From Cucumis sativus (taxonomy: Eukaryota; Streptophyta; Magnoliopsida; Cucurbitales; Cucurbitaceae), in the NCBI RefSeq assembly GCF_000004075.3, contig NC_026656.2:2852001-2916000 (forward strand): a stretch of DNA of 64,000 bases, in the 5' to 3' direction. How positions within the stretch are numbered: position 1 is the first letter of the stretch; each line of letters opens with the position of its first letter. A program made the translations under genes and the position numbers. Positions 25,101-37,194 of the stretch are shown here, in pieces. A model generated the notes under the pieces. That model had not been told where the DNA came from, made no database searches, and saw only the letters and a program-made list of their open reading frames with translations.

Positions 25101-26162
25101 AAAAGGAACAGCCACGGATCAGTTGCTAAGAAGTAATTATTTTAAAAAATGAAGGAAAATGGTTGGTTAGCAGAAGAATACCTAGAAGGTGAAGAGTTTC
25201 TACAACTTCAGGGCCTGGAAAAGCATCAGTTTCTAGTTTGAATCGTTCAGTTAAGAGCATATGTTCATTCTTCAAATTCTGAAACCAGAAATTAACAATG
25301 TATTAATTGCCAAAGAATAAAATAAAATTTAACATTGTTATATATATTCAATAATATACAGCATGAATGATGGAATGTAATTACAAATTTACACCATATC
25401 AAGAATTTATAAGCCAGCGAATTGAAAAAAAGCCAGACCTCAAGTATTTCATACCTTAATTTTGTTGCCCAAGTCAATGACTTTTTGCAGAATTGGAAGA
25501 GTATGCTGTCCATGTGAGGATGTTAATTCGGTTTCACTGGACGATTCGTTCTCCATCTTATCAGCACATTCAAAAGGTTCGCACAAATCAATATCTGGAC
25601 CAAACAGATATTTAGTGAAATAGAACCAGAGAAAAAAGCAAACAAGTTAACGGAAAAGTTAACCCTAAACATAAGAATTGGTAATAAAGAAAGTAAATCC
25701 ATAAAATTCGCAGTTGCCAAACCGAAATCAAGACAAATCTGAAAGGAGTGGAAGTAGAAAAATAACAGAAAGAAACATACAAAGGAGAGCTCAAGTGAAG
25801 GGCAGAAAATCCTAGGGCTCTAACTTGATTGCTTTTTTCCATTACAACCATAAAAAAGAACAAAAGCAGACCCATATCATCTGGGTCGGAACAGATCCAT
25901 GAAAAGGAGCATTCTTTCCACATCGAAACCAAGAAAGAATCGTTAGGAACAAAAAAAGAAGAAAGAATTAACGAACCTGAACCGGAAATGGAAGGCAAAG
26001 ACCTTGAATCACAAGAAGGAACAGCCGGAGAGCATAATTGTGAGATGACTTCCATTACATCTGAAATCGAAACAACAAAAAGCCAATTAACAACAAAACC
26101 ATCTGGATCCACTCATTTCCTCCACAAAATCCCGACCCAGAGAGAGAGAAAGTACCTTCCAT
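22078..26162 (-). CDS. kinesin-14 with central motor (KIN-14S-like)
   Basis: KIN-14 kinesins are the minus-end-directed or microtubule-binding class expanded in plants. Twelve minus-strand coding exons: 26156-26162, 25977-26060, 25455-25594, 25182-25278, 24828-25091, 24474-24753, 24049-24210, 23631-23846, 23506-23543, 23207-23370, 23002-23115, 22078-22896; 794 aa. A short coiled coil leads into the KIN-14 neck '[14 protein letters not shown]' (about residue 136). Motor about residues 139-465: P-loop GQTGTGKT (K229), switch [10 protein letters not shown], switch II DLAGSE, all intact. After the motor come a coiled coil (about 485-550) and a basic Ser/Pro-rich tail with a Met-(Thr)9 run. The intron between exons 8 and 9 uses a GC donor (TACAG/GCATTT), required for the conserved [12 protein letters not shown] junction. 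The first coding exon holds only ATG GAA G. Exon 2 and exon 5 each have a second in-frame splice choice six bases away. Family certain, subgroup S likely. Confidence 0.92.
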
Positions 26163-26265
26163 GGCTTGAAGGAGAGATGGAGTATGTGAATTTCGAGAGA
26201 AATTCCAAGAATTTTGACGGAGAAGAAGAAGAAATGACAGAGCTGAGTGGAGAGAGAGAGAGAGA

Positions 26266-26350
26266 GCAACGGTCGCGTAGGGTTTGAGATTGAATTCAAA
26301 GATTTGAAATGGCGAGCGGGCTATTGCATCCAGCCTCTTTCAAACGGCTA
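26266..26350. promoter_or_regulatory. MSA-like (AACGG) elements in the kinesin promoter
   Basis: AACGG cores occur at 'gcaacggtcg' (26266-26275) and 'tcaaacggcta' (26340-26350), about 105-190 bp upstream of the kinesin ATG. The second matches YCYAACGGYYA except at its third base. A (GA)n run sits at about 26,249-26,266. The elements suggest G2/M expression of this kinesin, as for the adjacent TANGLED gene. Inferred from sequence only. Confidence 0.55.
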
Positions 26351-26399
26351 TAAGATAAATGTCAATATTACGTTTTCCGGAGCTCCGACTTTTCCAATC

Positions 26400-27900
26400 C
26401 TGTTCATGGACCCCCGACCCGACCCGGTAATCTCATTTAATTAATTATTATTTATTTTTATTAATTTAATTTAAATATAGTTATTATTATTTTTTATTAA
26501 CTTAAATTATTATTATTATTTTTTATTTTTAAATATAGTGCTTATCTAATTCAATTATGTTGAAATAAAAAATTTAAATCTATATACCCCGTACCTACCT
26601 ATTGTAGAAATTACGGTTTATCTTTTTAATTATATTGTAACTTTTTTAGTTGAAAAATGATCGTAAACCAACACATTATTGAAAATATTTATAAAATATA
26701 GTAAAATTTTAAAATCTATTTTGTAAATATTTTAGTTTATTTTACTATATCTGAAATTTTTTTTAAAGATTAGGTTTTAACCGTCACATAATTATTTCTT
26801 TTTTCTTTATATATATATATACATATATAATTTTAAATAATCATATGACATTTTAAATTAGAAAAATAAATTTGGAGAGACAGTAACTTTTTTTTAAATA
26901 CTTCTCATTTAAAATGTAGGTCAAAATAAAGAGAATTTTTAAAAATTGCAAATTTTACAAAATACTTGCAACCTATAGTAAATTTTATCTCTGATAGTAA
27001 TTGATATGATATTTTTATGGGTGACTTCACCAAGAGTGGAATATCTCATTCGTTTTTTTGGGTGACTTCTTCCATATTATTTTTATTCTAATTTTCTTCG
27101 TTTGTTTTTTCCTTATCGTCTTCTTCGTTTGTCTCAAATATTGCGACAATATCTCTCCACATCCATCTCCAGCGGCAAGTAATCCATCACCAGTGGCAAG
27201 TACTTCCATCACTAGCGGACGTACAGCCGGTGTTTCCACATCCATCATCGACGACAACTTCCTATCCTGGTATATTCATTCTTTTTCCCTTTCCTTTATC
27301 TTATTCTTCTATTCTTCATCTTGTTTGTGTTTCCACATCCATCACCAACATATCCACACAATTTTCTTTTGGGACATTACTTTTTCCTTTTCCTTCTTTT
27401 CTCTTTCTTTTTCTTCTCGTTCTTCTTTCTTTGCTACTACATTTTTTTTAATGTTTTAGGTTTTAATTAATTGATGCTTTGTTTTTCTTTCTGTTTTTGG
27501 TGAACTAATTTAAATTTTGTGAATTATTTTATGCAAATTGTTTATGTTTTGAGAATGTTCATTTTTATTTTTGTGTGATTCATACATATAATTAGTTCAT
27601 CATTGGCTTCAATTTCTTTCATATAATTTTGAAATTTTATTCTTTTTTTGATGTGAAGATGTAGGGTTTAGGGTTTATCTTTCGGTTATATTTTGTGTGA
27701 AAATATAGTTATCAAAATTAGTTTGCATTAGAGCTCTATCACTGATGGACAACAATTGAAGAAAAGCTAGTTTGCCAATTAAAATTTAACCTCTTGAGTT
27801 GAAAATATATCACTCAAGCAACATGAGGAATATGCAGGTTGTGATAGAACAATTTGAATTTCTTTTTCTATTTTCATTTATTAGCTCCATCCTATCAACA
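26400..27900. other. AT-rich intergenic region
   Basis: No supportable gene. The open frame at 27,058-27,459 (plus) is a hydrophobic, Phe/Ser-rich translation of T-rich DNA without family resemblance. The piece at about 26,935-27,010 ('gcaaattttacaaaata...') belongs to the dispersed 'tatcaatgatag'-associated repeats described elsewhere in this window. Confidence 0.45.
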
Positions 27901-27904
27901 ATGT

Positions 27905-28130
27905 TGAATACAATGTAATGGCCGGTGATAAACAATTCATAGTGAAGTTGAATTTTGGGATATTGTAGCTATCGAGTATGGAAATTTTATGAGATTCTTT
28001 GTTCTCATGCTCTTGCTGTTCTTCGGATACTTAACATTGTTGTCAACATATTTAGGTTGTGTGCGACAGGATGTAGTACTTGTCATGGCAAGGGTCATAA
28101 TTCTAGGACTTCAAACTACATCAAATTAAT
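27905..28130 (+). pseudogene. SWIM-domain fragment of a MULE/FAR1-type transposase
   Basis: A broken coding relic. One frame reads 'YNVMAGDKQFIVKLN' (from about 27,905) and then hits stops. From about 27,958 the neighbouring frame continues 'CSYRVWKFYEILCSHALAVLRILNI' and ends in 'CSTCHGKGHNSRTSN'. The order (beta-rich lead-in, CxC...CxHA zinc motif, then a CCHC-like knuckle) is that of the SWIM domain and C-terminus of Mutator-like transposases and the FAR1/FRS proteins derived from them. The first CxC is degraded to C-S-Y, the final knuckle cysteine is lost and a frameshift separates the halves. No terminal inverted repeats were found around it. Confidence 0.6.
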
Positions 28131-28299
28131 CAATGATGTAATAATTATATTTGTATTTTTATGTTGTATCACCAAATTGATGTATATTGAAATTTTTTAG
28201 TGTTATTTTTTCAAATTCTTTATATCAATAAAACTCGTCGATTTCTTTGTTTGTATTCATCTTTGAATTGAAACATGTGGTGTATAAACTTGTACAGTT

Positions 28300-29049
28300 A
28301 TACACATTGACACCTTTATATTAATGTCTATCAAAGTTATCACATTGAAATTCCATGTATATTTTTTAAAATTAAATCTTATGGAATTGAATCGATACAC
28401 ATTGATATATCCTGATAAAAACTAATACCTTTGTATCAGTGTCTGATAGAAAATTTAATTTTCTATCAATGATAGAACTGAGAAAAACCAATAGAAAGAA
28501 ACTTCCTCCGTGAATAGGAAGGGGGACTAATACATTTTCAACCGTATTGAACCAAAAAAACCAAAAGTCCATTCTCAATCATTTTTTTTAATAGTAGCCT
28601 CTACTCCTCTCACTTGGCCTCTCTCCAATTTTCAAGTTAAAGTCAACCTCCGTCTCTCTTTTCAAGTCAAGAAAAGGCCAGTCAAGTTTTTCTACACATG
28701 ATATATAAACTTTGATATAAATAAATATCAATTTGTACCATTGATAAAAATATATAAGTTTCTATCATTGATAGAAAAATATCATTTTGTGTGTCGAGTA
28801 TGGAAAAAGAATTGTGATTAGTTTTTGGAATTTAGGTTTTCAGGGGCATTTTGGATATTTCACAATCTATTTTGGGCTTGGGTTAAAAATTTGCTATGAG
28901 CTCCAAATTTTGCCTAATTATTCTACTTTTAAAAATCCCTTAAAATATATTATAATTATTTAAAATAATAAAAATTACTTTAATATAGAAGATATTTGGA
29001 TACCTTGTGATGTCTTCAAATATTAACAAAGAAAAATTGCACTATGTAG
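28300..29049. other. AT-rich spacer with short 'tatcaatgatag' motifs
   Basis: No gene seen. Short motifs of the form 'tatcaatgataga' and 'atcattgatagaaa' recur between about 28,380 and 28,790. Confidence 0.4.
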
Positions 29050-30011
29050 AAAATAAATATAATCTATAGCTCAAGGCAATAATATTTGCAAAAATGACAA
29101 TTTTTGACAAGTTATATGTAAATTTTTTTATAAAATGCCAATTTGCCGAAAAATTTCATTTCTCTTATTCTATCAGTGATGCCTTAAATTCCATTATTGA
29201 TGTAGTGATAAAAGTCATTATTGATAGTACGTCAATATGTTTATAATTAATAGTACGTTAGTATATCATACTAGTAGTGATGACTTCTATCAATGACATC
29301 ATGTCTAATATAACAATATGTTTTTCATAAATTTATCAAAGATAACTTGAACTTTGAATTTCAAAATGATATAAATAATGTTGATAGCATAATCTAAAAT
29401 CAAGAATTTATTTCAACAAAAAAAGTTGCAACTATATCAATTTCATGTGTACTATCAATGACAGAAGCTATCATATGGATAGTATGTTATTAGTGATTCA
29501 AAGCTATTACCAATAGCATGCTATTTCAAATTCTTTTCTTTGTCCATTTATGATAAAAACAAACAATCACAATATCACTTTAGAGTAGCATATTTAGGGA
29601 TATTGCTTATAGACGCTATCAATGATATCCTTTCTGTTGCTACCACTAATAGACGTTATAAGGTGATAACAATAGAAACATATCATTGATAGCCTAATTA
29701 AACCTTATCAATTCAAAATTGATATGTTTACCAAGGAGAGATATCCCTTATAAAAAATATCTTTCTAATGTTATCGCTTATGGTTGCTATTAGCGATATC
29801 CTTCTAATGCAGTCATTGATAATTATGTTAGTGATATCATTTTTAGTTGGTAGCAATTTAGAAAAATTACTTATAATAGCTATTAGGAATATCAATTGAT
29901 AGCAACATTGTTGATTAGAAGATATTAGTGATAGCAACTGATAATCACATTTTCTTAAATTGAAAGCTATCACGATAGTAGATAACAACTAACTATAGCA
30001 ACTGATACCAT
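29050..30011 (+). repeat. left part of a dispersed 'tatcaatgatagc' repeat element
   Basis: This block, rich in short inverted motifs such as 'gctatcaatgatagc', matches in the same orientation the block at about 52,065-52,390. It begins with a shared lead-in ('atataatctatag...') and runs to about 30,011. Its continuation is found at 31,200-31,650. No coding potential. It looks like an old noncoding transposon or satellite-like repeat. Confidence 0.55.
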
Positions 30012-31199
30012 CACTATAAGAAAAAAATGATCTCCCGACGTACAAACGTGTGTTGAAAGATGTACAAAAATGTGTTGGAAAAGGATCTTTTGACGCATAA
30101 AGACCACCCGTCGGGATTGAAGTTTAGGAAAAATGTGTCAGAAGAGAGTCAACTATTAACTGAAATATAACATGATGCATCAAGAAATCATGGAGAACTC
30201 CTGACATCATCCATATAATGTCATAATATTACCAATTTCGACGTCGTGGCGTTGGAAGTTCTCCATGATCTCCCAACGCATCATGTTGCACGTCGGGAGA
30301 TCTTTTATTTTTTTAATTTTAAATACCTTACATAATGAAATGAGTTAGTATTGATGGAGATATAAGTTGTATAAAGAGAAATCAGCTTTCTGACTGAGAA
30401 AGGATACAAACAAATTTAAGTAGCATCAATTAGCCAAAAAAAAAAAAAAAAAAACCATATTCTTATATAAAGCCTTAACATTCATCTATCAACAACTATA
30501 AAGTTTCAGAAACAAGCATGAACGAGTTGTTACACAAATGAACAGATAACCATCTTAACTAACAGAAACTAGAAGTTTAATAAGAAAATATGAGTCCAAA
30601 ACTAATTAAGATTATTTTAAAATCATTTAGTCTATTACCGTAAATCACCATATTCACATACATTCTAAAAACCGGAATAAATCTTACAAAAGTCGACATT
30701 GATGGCACGCTTGATCAGATTCAAAATACCATTATACATCTTGTAAAGAATGCTACATCTTGTAAAGAACGCTAGTAAAACGAGCAAATTAAAATACTAC
30801 TCATTATTGAAAAAGTAAAAAAAATCTAAAAATCTAATAAACCTAAAAAAATCCCCTCAGCTTTAAAGTAAAACCTATTTAAAATCATAAAATTCTTGTT
30901 AAATTCATACATAGGCAATAATATTCATGATTTTAGGAAACGAAGGGACTTTTAGGGAAAAATACAATCTAGCTTATTACATACCAAAAGAGAAAGGGTA
31001 GCGACATCAGAAGAAAAGGGCAGAGAACGGAGACACCATTTTTGTTTTTATCAAAACCCTTTCTTCTTCCCTTCCCAGATCTATTGGATTACAAATGTGG
31101 CCAGATGACTTTTTAAAGGAAAACTCCTGACGCAACCAAGTCCTCGTCCGGAGAAATGAGAGAACTCCCAACTGCGATGTTAGTGGCATTAGGAGTTCT
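30012..31199. mobile_element. degenerate non-autonomous CACTA-like insertion
   Basis: The segment begins 'cactataagaaaaaaatga' followed by 'tctcccgacgt', the form of a plant CACTA terminus (CACTA-CAAGAAAA) plus subterminal repeat. An inverted copy of the subterminal word ('acgtcgggagatc') occurs near 30,281-30,303, and related words ('ctcctgacgc', 'aggagttctctc') near 31,125-31,200. No matching 'tagtg' right end was found. The segment interrupts a repeat that is uninterrupted at 52 kb, which supports insertion. No transposase fragment is visible. Confidence 0.42.
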
Positions 31200-31650
31200 C
31201 TCAATTGCTATCAATGATAGCTTTCAATTTTAGAAAACGTAAAAAAAAAAAAAAATTGTAATGATGACAAGTTATCACTTATAGTAGATATTGGTGATAA
31301 TAACCGATAACAACTATTCGTGATATTCACTTAATAGTAGCTATTAGTGATAGCTTTCAACATAAAATAATAGAAAAGAAGTGTGTGAAATAATCATTTC
31401 TCAGTTGATAGGAAAGCTATTAGTCAGTATTAGCATATATATCACCGATAGCAAATTATCAATGATATAGATGCTATTGATGATATCTTTCAAATTGAGA
31501 AATTCGACAAGAAGGTCCAAAATGGTGGTTGGACGTGGGTATTTGTCTTTCATTATTTTCGTGTTTATATGCAATTATTTTATACGTGTGCTATGTATAC
31601 TTTTATGTTAGGTTTTTTTTTTTTTTGCCATTTTTATGCAAGTAACCCTA
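31200..31650 (+). repeat. right part of the dispersed 'tatcaatgatagc' repeat
   Basis: Matches 52,385-52,830 in the same orientation over about 450 bp. Shared landmarks include 'gctatcaatgatagctttc', 'gatgacaagttatca', 'gtgataataaccgataac', 'tatgcaattattt' and the end 'tttatgcaagta'. Together with 29,050-30,011 it makes one element split by the CACTA-like insertion. Confidence 0.6.
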
Positions 31651-31960
31651 AATATAGACATTTGAAAATTCATACAACCGAAGGTTACCGTTGGTTTAAC
31701 ATCGTTATTGGTGTCTCTATCATTAGCTAGCAGAGGGGAGAAAGTGAAGATATTGAATACCCTGGTCAAATGCAATCTTAATAAAGAGTTTGAATCGATT
31801 CACTTAATAGCAATTTAGAATTTTACTAATAAGTTTCACACTATATTTAATTGAGTGTTTAAATTGATATTAATTATCATAAAGTTTAAATTAATATATA
31901 CAAGCTCCAAAAAAAGATTAAAAGGGTGTTTAAATGTAAATTTTTACTAAAAAGTGAGCT

Positions 31961-34900
31961 TCAGAGCAAGGATGTATCAACCCTTTCAATCAGAAGCCGA
32001 ACATCACCTCTTCCGTTAAGACTGTCATAACTGCGAGAACCTGCAATCAAACGGTGGCTACCAGCAAAGTTAAATAAATCATCATAGCTCCCCGCTTTAT
32101 GAAAGAGTATCAAATAGCGTTTGGAGGATATTGTGCGGGTTGTGATATTGGTTCCTCTTTCACCATCTCCACGCTTACGGTGGTGGGACGATGACCAGGA
32201 ACCTCCATTAAACTTTCCTCCTCGAAAATGCAAAAAGCTTGTAGAATTATCTAAAGCTTCTCTTGCCCGAACGTTGTCATTTGGCCAATTAAATTTATTG
32301 CATAAAGAGTTGGCGAGTGTAGTGTCTCCCATGCCTTCCATTCCACATATAAATGTCTCACCATTATATGTTACGTGCAATGGAAATATCATAGGTTGTA
32401 TATTCGAATCGATTATTGCTTCTGGATCATAATTTGCCGCATATAACATTGCTTGGGAATTGGACCAGCACGACATTTCTTCAAAAAAGCGTTTGAGAAG
32501 AAGTTCCTCAATATCCCTATGCCATTAAACAAACATAATCATAACATACACATCTCCCCTTTGAGATCTATCATACTTCAACTCCAAACAAAAAAAAGTA
32601 AATAACTAACAAGTAAAGAATCAACTTACAGACTTTGCAATTTCTCCAGTTGATAAAAATCAGCATAATTTACCATCGGCCACTTGACATCCGTTTGTAT
32701 CGCATGGAGCTCTTCAGTGACATGGACACCATACCTTGTTATAGTTGCATTAACCTCACTATGTGCTTCATGAACCTCAAACCAGACCAAAACTTTATTC
32801 CAGTCATTCACCTCCATGGAACCCAACGCTAGAGAAGTTGTTACTAACCACATATATTCTGATTTTGAGGGAAGAAATGGTCTTGACAATGAAAAATAGA
32901 GTCTATTGCAGACGAATATATTGCATGAAATCCGGGCACCTCTTTCAGATGAATTTCCATTTACTTTGAAACTAACACAGGCAGCCAAAGTTCTTTCCAT
33001 GTCTGGATAGTGACGAAAGCTAGCACTCACCAAATTGGATGTAGTCTTATAGCTGAACCATTCTGGAATCTCAATCCCCGTTAATAAAAACTCTCTTGAA
33101 ATCTCACCCATTGTGAGGTCCTATAGAGAACAAAAATTCTCAATGCATTAATTTGTTTACAAGGTAAGAATATAAATCGAATGGAAATTAGAGGCAAACC
33201 TGTTTTTTTGATATTATATCCACAATGTTATCTGGAATTCGAGCCAACGATTCACAACCACAGGCATCCATTTTTTGTATACTCTCAGGAAGGCTTGGAA
33301 TTTCTTGAAGAAACTTACAATTCCTTAATTCAAGATTCCACAACGACATGAACTTGTGGAGACATGAGGGTAAACTAGAGAATTTGTTTTCGGACAAGCG
33401 TAGATCAGATAAGAAAGGAGCAACGTCACATAAAATATCCAAAAAATTTGCATTTGATATGTTGCAAGACTGAAGATCCAACAAAGTGATATGGGAAAAA
33501 CTTTCATTTGGTACTAGGAAATGGGGAACTTTTAAGCTCCACAAAGCAGTTTCCATCATTTTTGAAGGAGAGCATACTGGTTGGATGGTTGGGTTCCATT
33601 TATCGGGAAACATTCCAAATATAGAACAGCCACTAAGAAGAAGATTCTTAAGACTCCTTAACAAATAAATTGTATTGGGAAGGGAGATGAGGTTTGTGCA
33701 ACCATTAAGTTTTAATGTCCAAAGCTTAGTGAGATATCTAATTGATGAAGGTAACTCCTTTATGGCAGTAAAATCCAAATTCAAGGTCCTTAAAGATTTC
33801 ATGTTTTCAGCAATTGTTGGGAAGCTTTCAAGCTTACAACACCCAGAAAGTGATAAACATAGAAGAGACTTTAAGCTGAGATAGCTTGGAAGCTTTACCA
33901 GGTTAGTGCATTGTTTAAGGTACAAACCTTCAAGCTTATCCAAAGATCCAACAGATTCATGAATTACTCTTAAATTTGTGCATTCATAGATATGCAAGCT
34001 CGTAAGGTTTGATGCTGAAGATAAGTCTGGAATTTTCTCAAGTTTTTTGCAGTAAGAGAGATTCAATTTTTTAAGAGAACTTAACATGAAGTAGCCTCTT
34101 GGAAGCTTTTTAAGGTTAGAACAACCATCAAGGTTTAGGACAGTAAGCTTATCGAGAGAGAAAACAGACTTATCTATCATTCCTAAATTTGTGCAATTGG
34201 AGAGATACAACTCTTCAAGGTTTGATGCTGCAGAGAAATTAGGAATTTTCTCTAAGAAAGTAGAGTAGCTAAGATCAACAAGCTTCAACCTTTCACAATC
34301 CTAAAACACATTGGAAAATAAACCAAAAGGAAAAGAGGTATGTAATTAGCATACCAAACAAAATTTAGATAAATCAGTGCCTAAAACAATAATTGTAAAT
34401 ATAAAAAATTATAGAATAATATAGGTAAAAAAATTCTATAAATAAGCATTAATCAGTATTTAGGCAAACTAATAATAAGGGAGAAATTTTAAAAAATAGC
34501 AAATTTTACAAAATATTTACAACTTATAGCAAAATTTTTAAATTCTATCACTAATATACTACGGTGATAGAAGTTTATCAATGACTATCATTAATAGAAT
34601 CCAAAATTTTGCTATAGCTTGTAAATATTTTAATTTATTTTGCTATTTTAAAAAATGTTTATATATATATATATATAAGTATTTAATAAAGAAATTTAAA
34701 AAAGAAATAGTTATAAAAAAACAAATTATTTATAATTCAAAAAATTGCATATAGATACCTTAACTCAACTCTGCATCCTAAGTACAAACATATGAACCTA
34801 GAAAAAGCAACTCTCCACCACACACATAGACAATATAAACTCCACATCATCATATCCCAACTTAACGCCACAAAAAACTCCTTACATTCCAAAACTATTA

Positions 34901-37194
34901 TTATAGGTCTGTGTTATTTGTGAATTATTTTAAAATGTAAGTTACCCATTTATTGCATATATAGAAATAAACTTTACCTCAAGTCTTTTCCCAAATGTTT
35001 TGATGAAGCTATGTTGCAAATCTAGTCCAACAAGATTTTTCATAGTGAAGAACGAAGGAAAAGTTGGTTGACGAAATCCATGCCACTTAATCCACTTTAA
35101 GCTATCAGGTAGGTACTCAATCTTTGTAGAAAATCTTGCATTTTGAACAATAAGCAATCTCAAATTTTTCATTTTTCTAAAAGCTTGTGGATCCACATCC
35201 AGCCTCGTGGAATTAGGAAAGTCCAACTTTATGCCTTTAACTGCGTCTGTTCCCTGAAAAAGTTATATATTTAGTAACTTAACAACATTTCACAAACCTT
35301 CTTCGTTATTTGAAATATTATAAATAAGTATGTTAAAGAGAGTTACTCACTTAATTATTAACAAGCACCTCCCAAACATCCTGTACCAACCACAACCTAC
35401 TCCTCTTTCCAAGCTCAAGAGATTCACCACAAACTATTTTATGACCCATCTGTTTTATTAAATCATGCATTTGCATTATGCCATTTTCAATCGTAATAAA
35501 TGAAAGATCCGTGAGTACTATAATTCCAAAATCTAGATTTACATGACATGCACTCAACATATCCTTAACGTACTTACCTTTCTCTCCCACAAGTAAACAA
35601 GAAATATCAAGAAAGATATCCTTTACTTTGTCTTCCAGACCATCAAAACTTAATTGAAGAATATCTTTGATATCTTTGTTCAAAGAGTTTTCAAATTCAT
35701 CTAATATACTACACCATTCTACTTGATCTCTGGTACAGAGGAAAGAACCCAAAACAACGAGAGCCAAAGGATGGCCTTTACAATAACTTGTAGCACGTTT
35801 TGAAAGGTCTAAATAATTACTTGATGGATGATTTTTCTTGAAAGCATGCCAACTAAAAAGCTCAATAGCTTTGTCTTCATCCAATCCTAGAATATTTTTC
35901 ATTTCATCAAAGCCATGGCTAGAAAGTAAATGTTTGTTCCTTGTCGTCACAATGATTCTACTGCCTTGGCCAAACCAATCACGCCCGCCAACCAATGCTT
36001 CTAACTGCTCAAGCTTATCTACATCATCAAGAACTATAAGGACTTTCTTCAAACACAATCTATTCCTTATGATGTTAATTCCTCTATCAAGGTTGACAAC
36101 CTTCAAATCAACCGTTAGGATCTCATAGAGTAGGGTTTCCTGTAGTTGAGCAAGGCCATTGAATTGCTTTGAAGCTTCTCTAACATTTGATAGAAAGCAG
36201 CAACCTTCAAATTGGCTAGCAATTTTGTTGTATAAAGCTTTAGCCAAAGTTGTCTTACCAATGCCTCCAATGCCATATAAGCCCACCATGTAAACACCAG
36301 TATCAGACTCATACTCATGTTGTTTTCGATAATGGAATTTGTTGCTCTTCTCAAAAAGACTATGTGAACGAAGCTTCATATATTCTAGTTTAGAATCAAT
36401 TCCAACCGGATACTTAGCTACATATAAGGGCGTGCAAGTGCGGTTTAATACAGACAACACTTTTTTAACAAGATCTCCAATAAGATCAGCCTCCTTCCTG
36501 TTGTTAAGTGCATAATCATACCAAAATTAAAAGGGATGAACACATTTAATTATTAAATTGCATCTTGAGAGAGAATGAATCTTCTAAAATTAAAATTTGG
36601 TCTGTGTGCTTATTTACATACATACGTAAATACATACATACGTACATACATACAAATCATGGGCATAAAAATGAAATTTGGAATGGAAAAAAAAAATGTC
36701 TGTAAAAATATATACCTAGTTCCTAGATTCCAACCAGACAAGTTAGCAGCAGTAGTTAAAGCTTCCCTCCAAATTTGGGTCTTTGTTTGGAACTTAGGCT
36801 GATGTTTGGCCAGTGCTTCTCCGAAGCTACCAGTTTGTTTTCGTATATCGGACGGATCCACCTTATAGAAAACTGGGAAAACATTCTGGCCCTTGGATTT
36901 CTTACACTCAATTATGTTCACCAACTCATCCAGACACCAGGAAGAAGATGCATAATTTTGAGAGAATATAACAATAGAAATGGAAGCTTCCTGTATAGAT
37001 TTGAAAAGGGATTCAGAAATTTGCTCACCCCTTTCGAGCTTGTCGTTTATGAAGACATTGACACCCTTTTGACGCAAGGCCATATCAAGATGACTGGTGA
37101 AATTGGTGCGAGTATCCTCTCCTCTGAAACTCAAAAACACATCATAAGTCCATTTGAAAGTCGGTGATTCTGTTGCAACAGTGGAAGAATCCAT
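31961..37194 (-). CDS. TIR-NBS-LRR resistance protein (TNL-1), stop codon before LRR
   Basis: Intracellular immune receptor of the TNL class. Exons: 36716-37194 (TIR), 35351-36497 (NB-ARC), 34978-35253 (first LRR linker), 33200-34300 (LRRs), 32630-33120 (C-JID), 31961-32516 (C-terminal extension). TIR has YDVFLSFRGEDTR and the NADase glutamate E90 in WCLDEL. NB-ARC has the P-loop GGIGKTT (K241), 'VLIVLDDVD', 'IIVTTRN', 'HPLAL' and MHD, all intact. All exon phases agree (1350 codons), but codon 542, the last of the NB-ARC exon, is TAA directly before the GTGAGT donor. The paralogue has TCT there. The product is therefore either a 541-residue TIR-NBS protein or, if an upstream in-phase GT (GAG/GTGCTT) is used, a full-length TNL lacking a few residues. 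The C-JID reads 'EIPEWFSYKTTSN'. Family certain, functional state open. Confidence 0.88.

Noticed and set aside
27058-27459. Hydrophobic 133-codon open frame with apparent membrane segments
   Set aside because: It is the translation of T-rich DNA and resembles UTR-like low complexity; no start context, splice structure or homologue recognised.
31007-31204. 65-codon minus-strand frame
   Set aside because: Lies wholly in the CACTA-like insert and reads through its subterminal repeat words; no protein resemblance.
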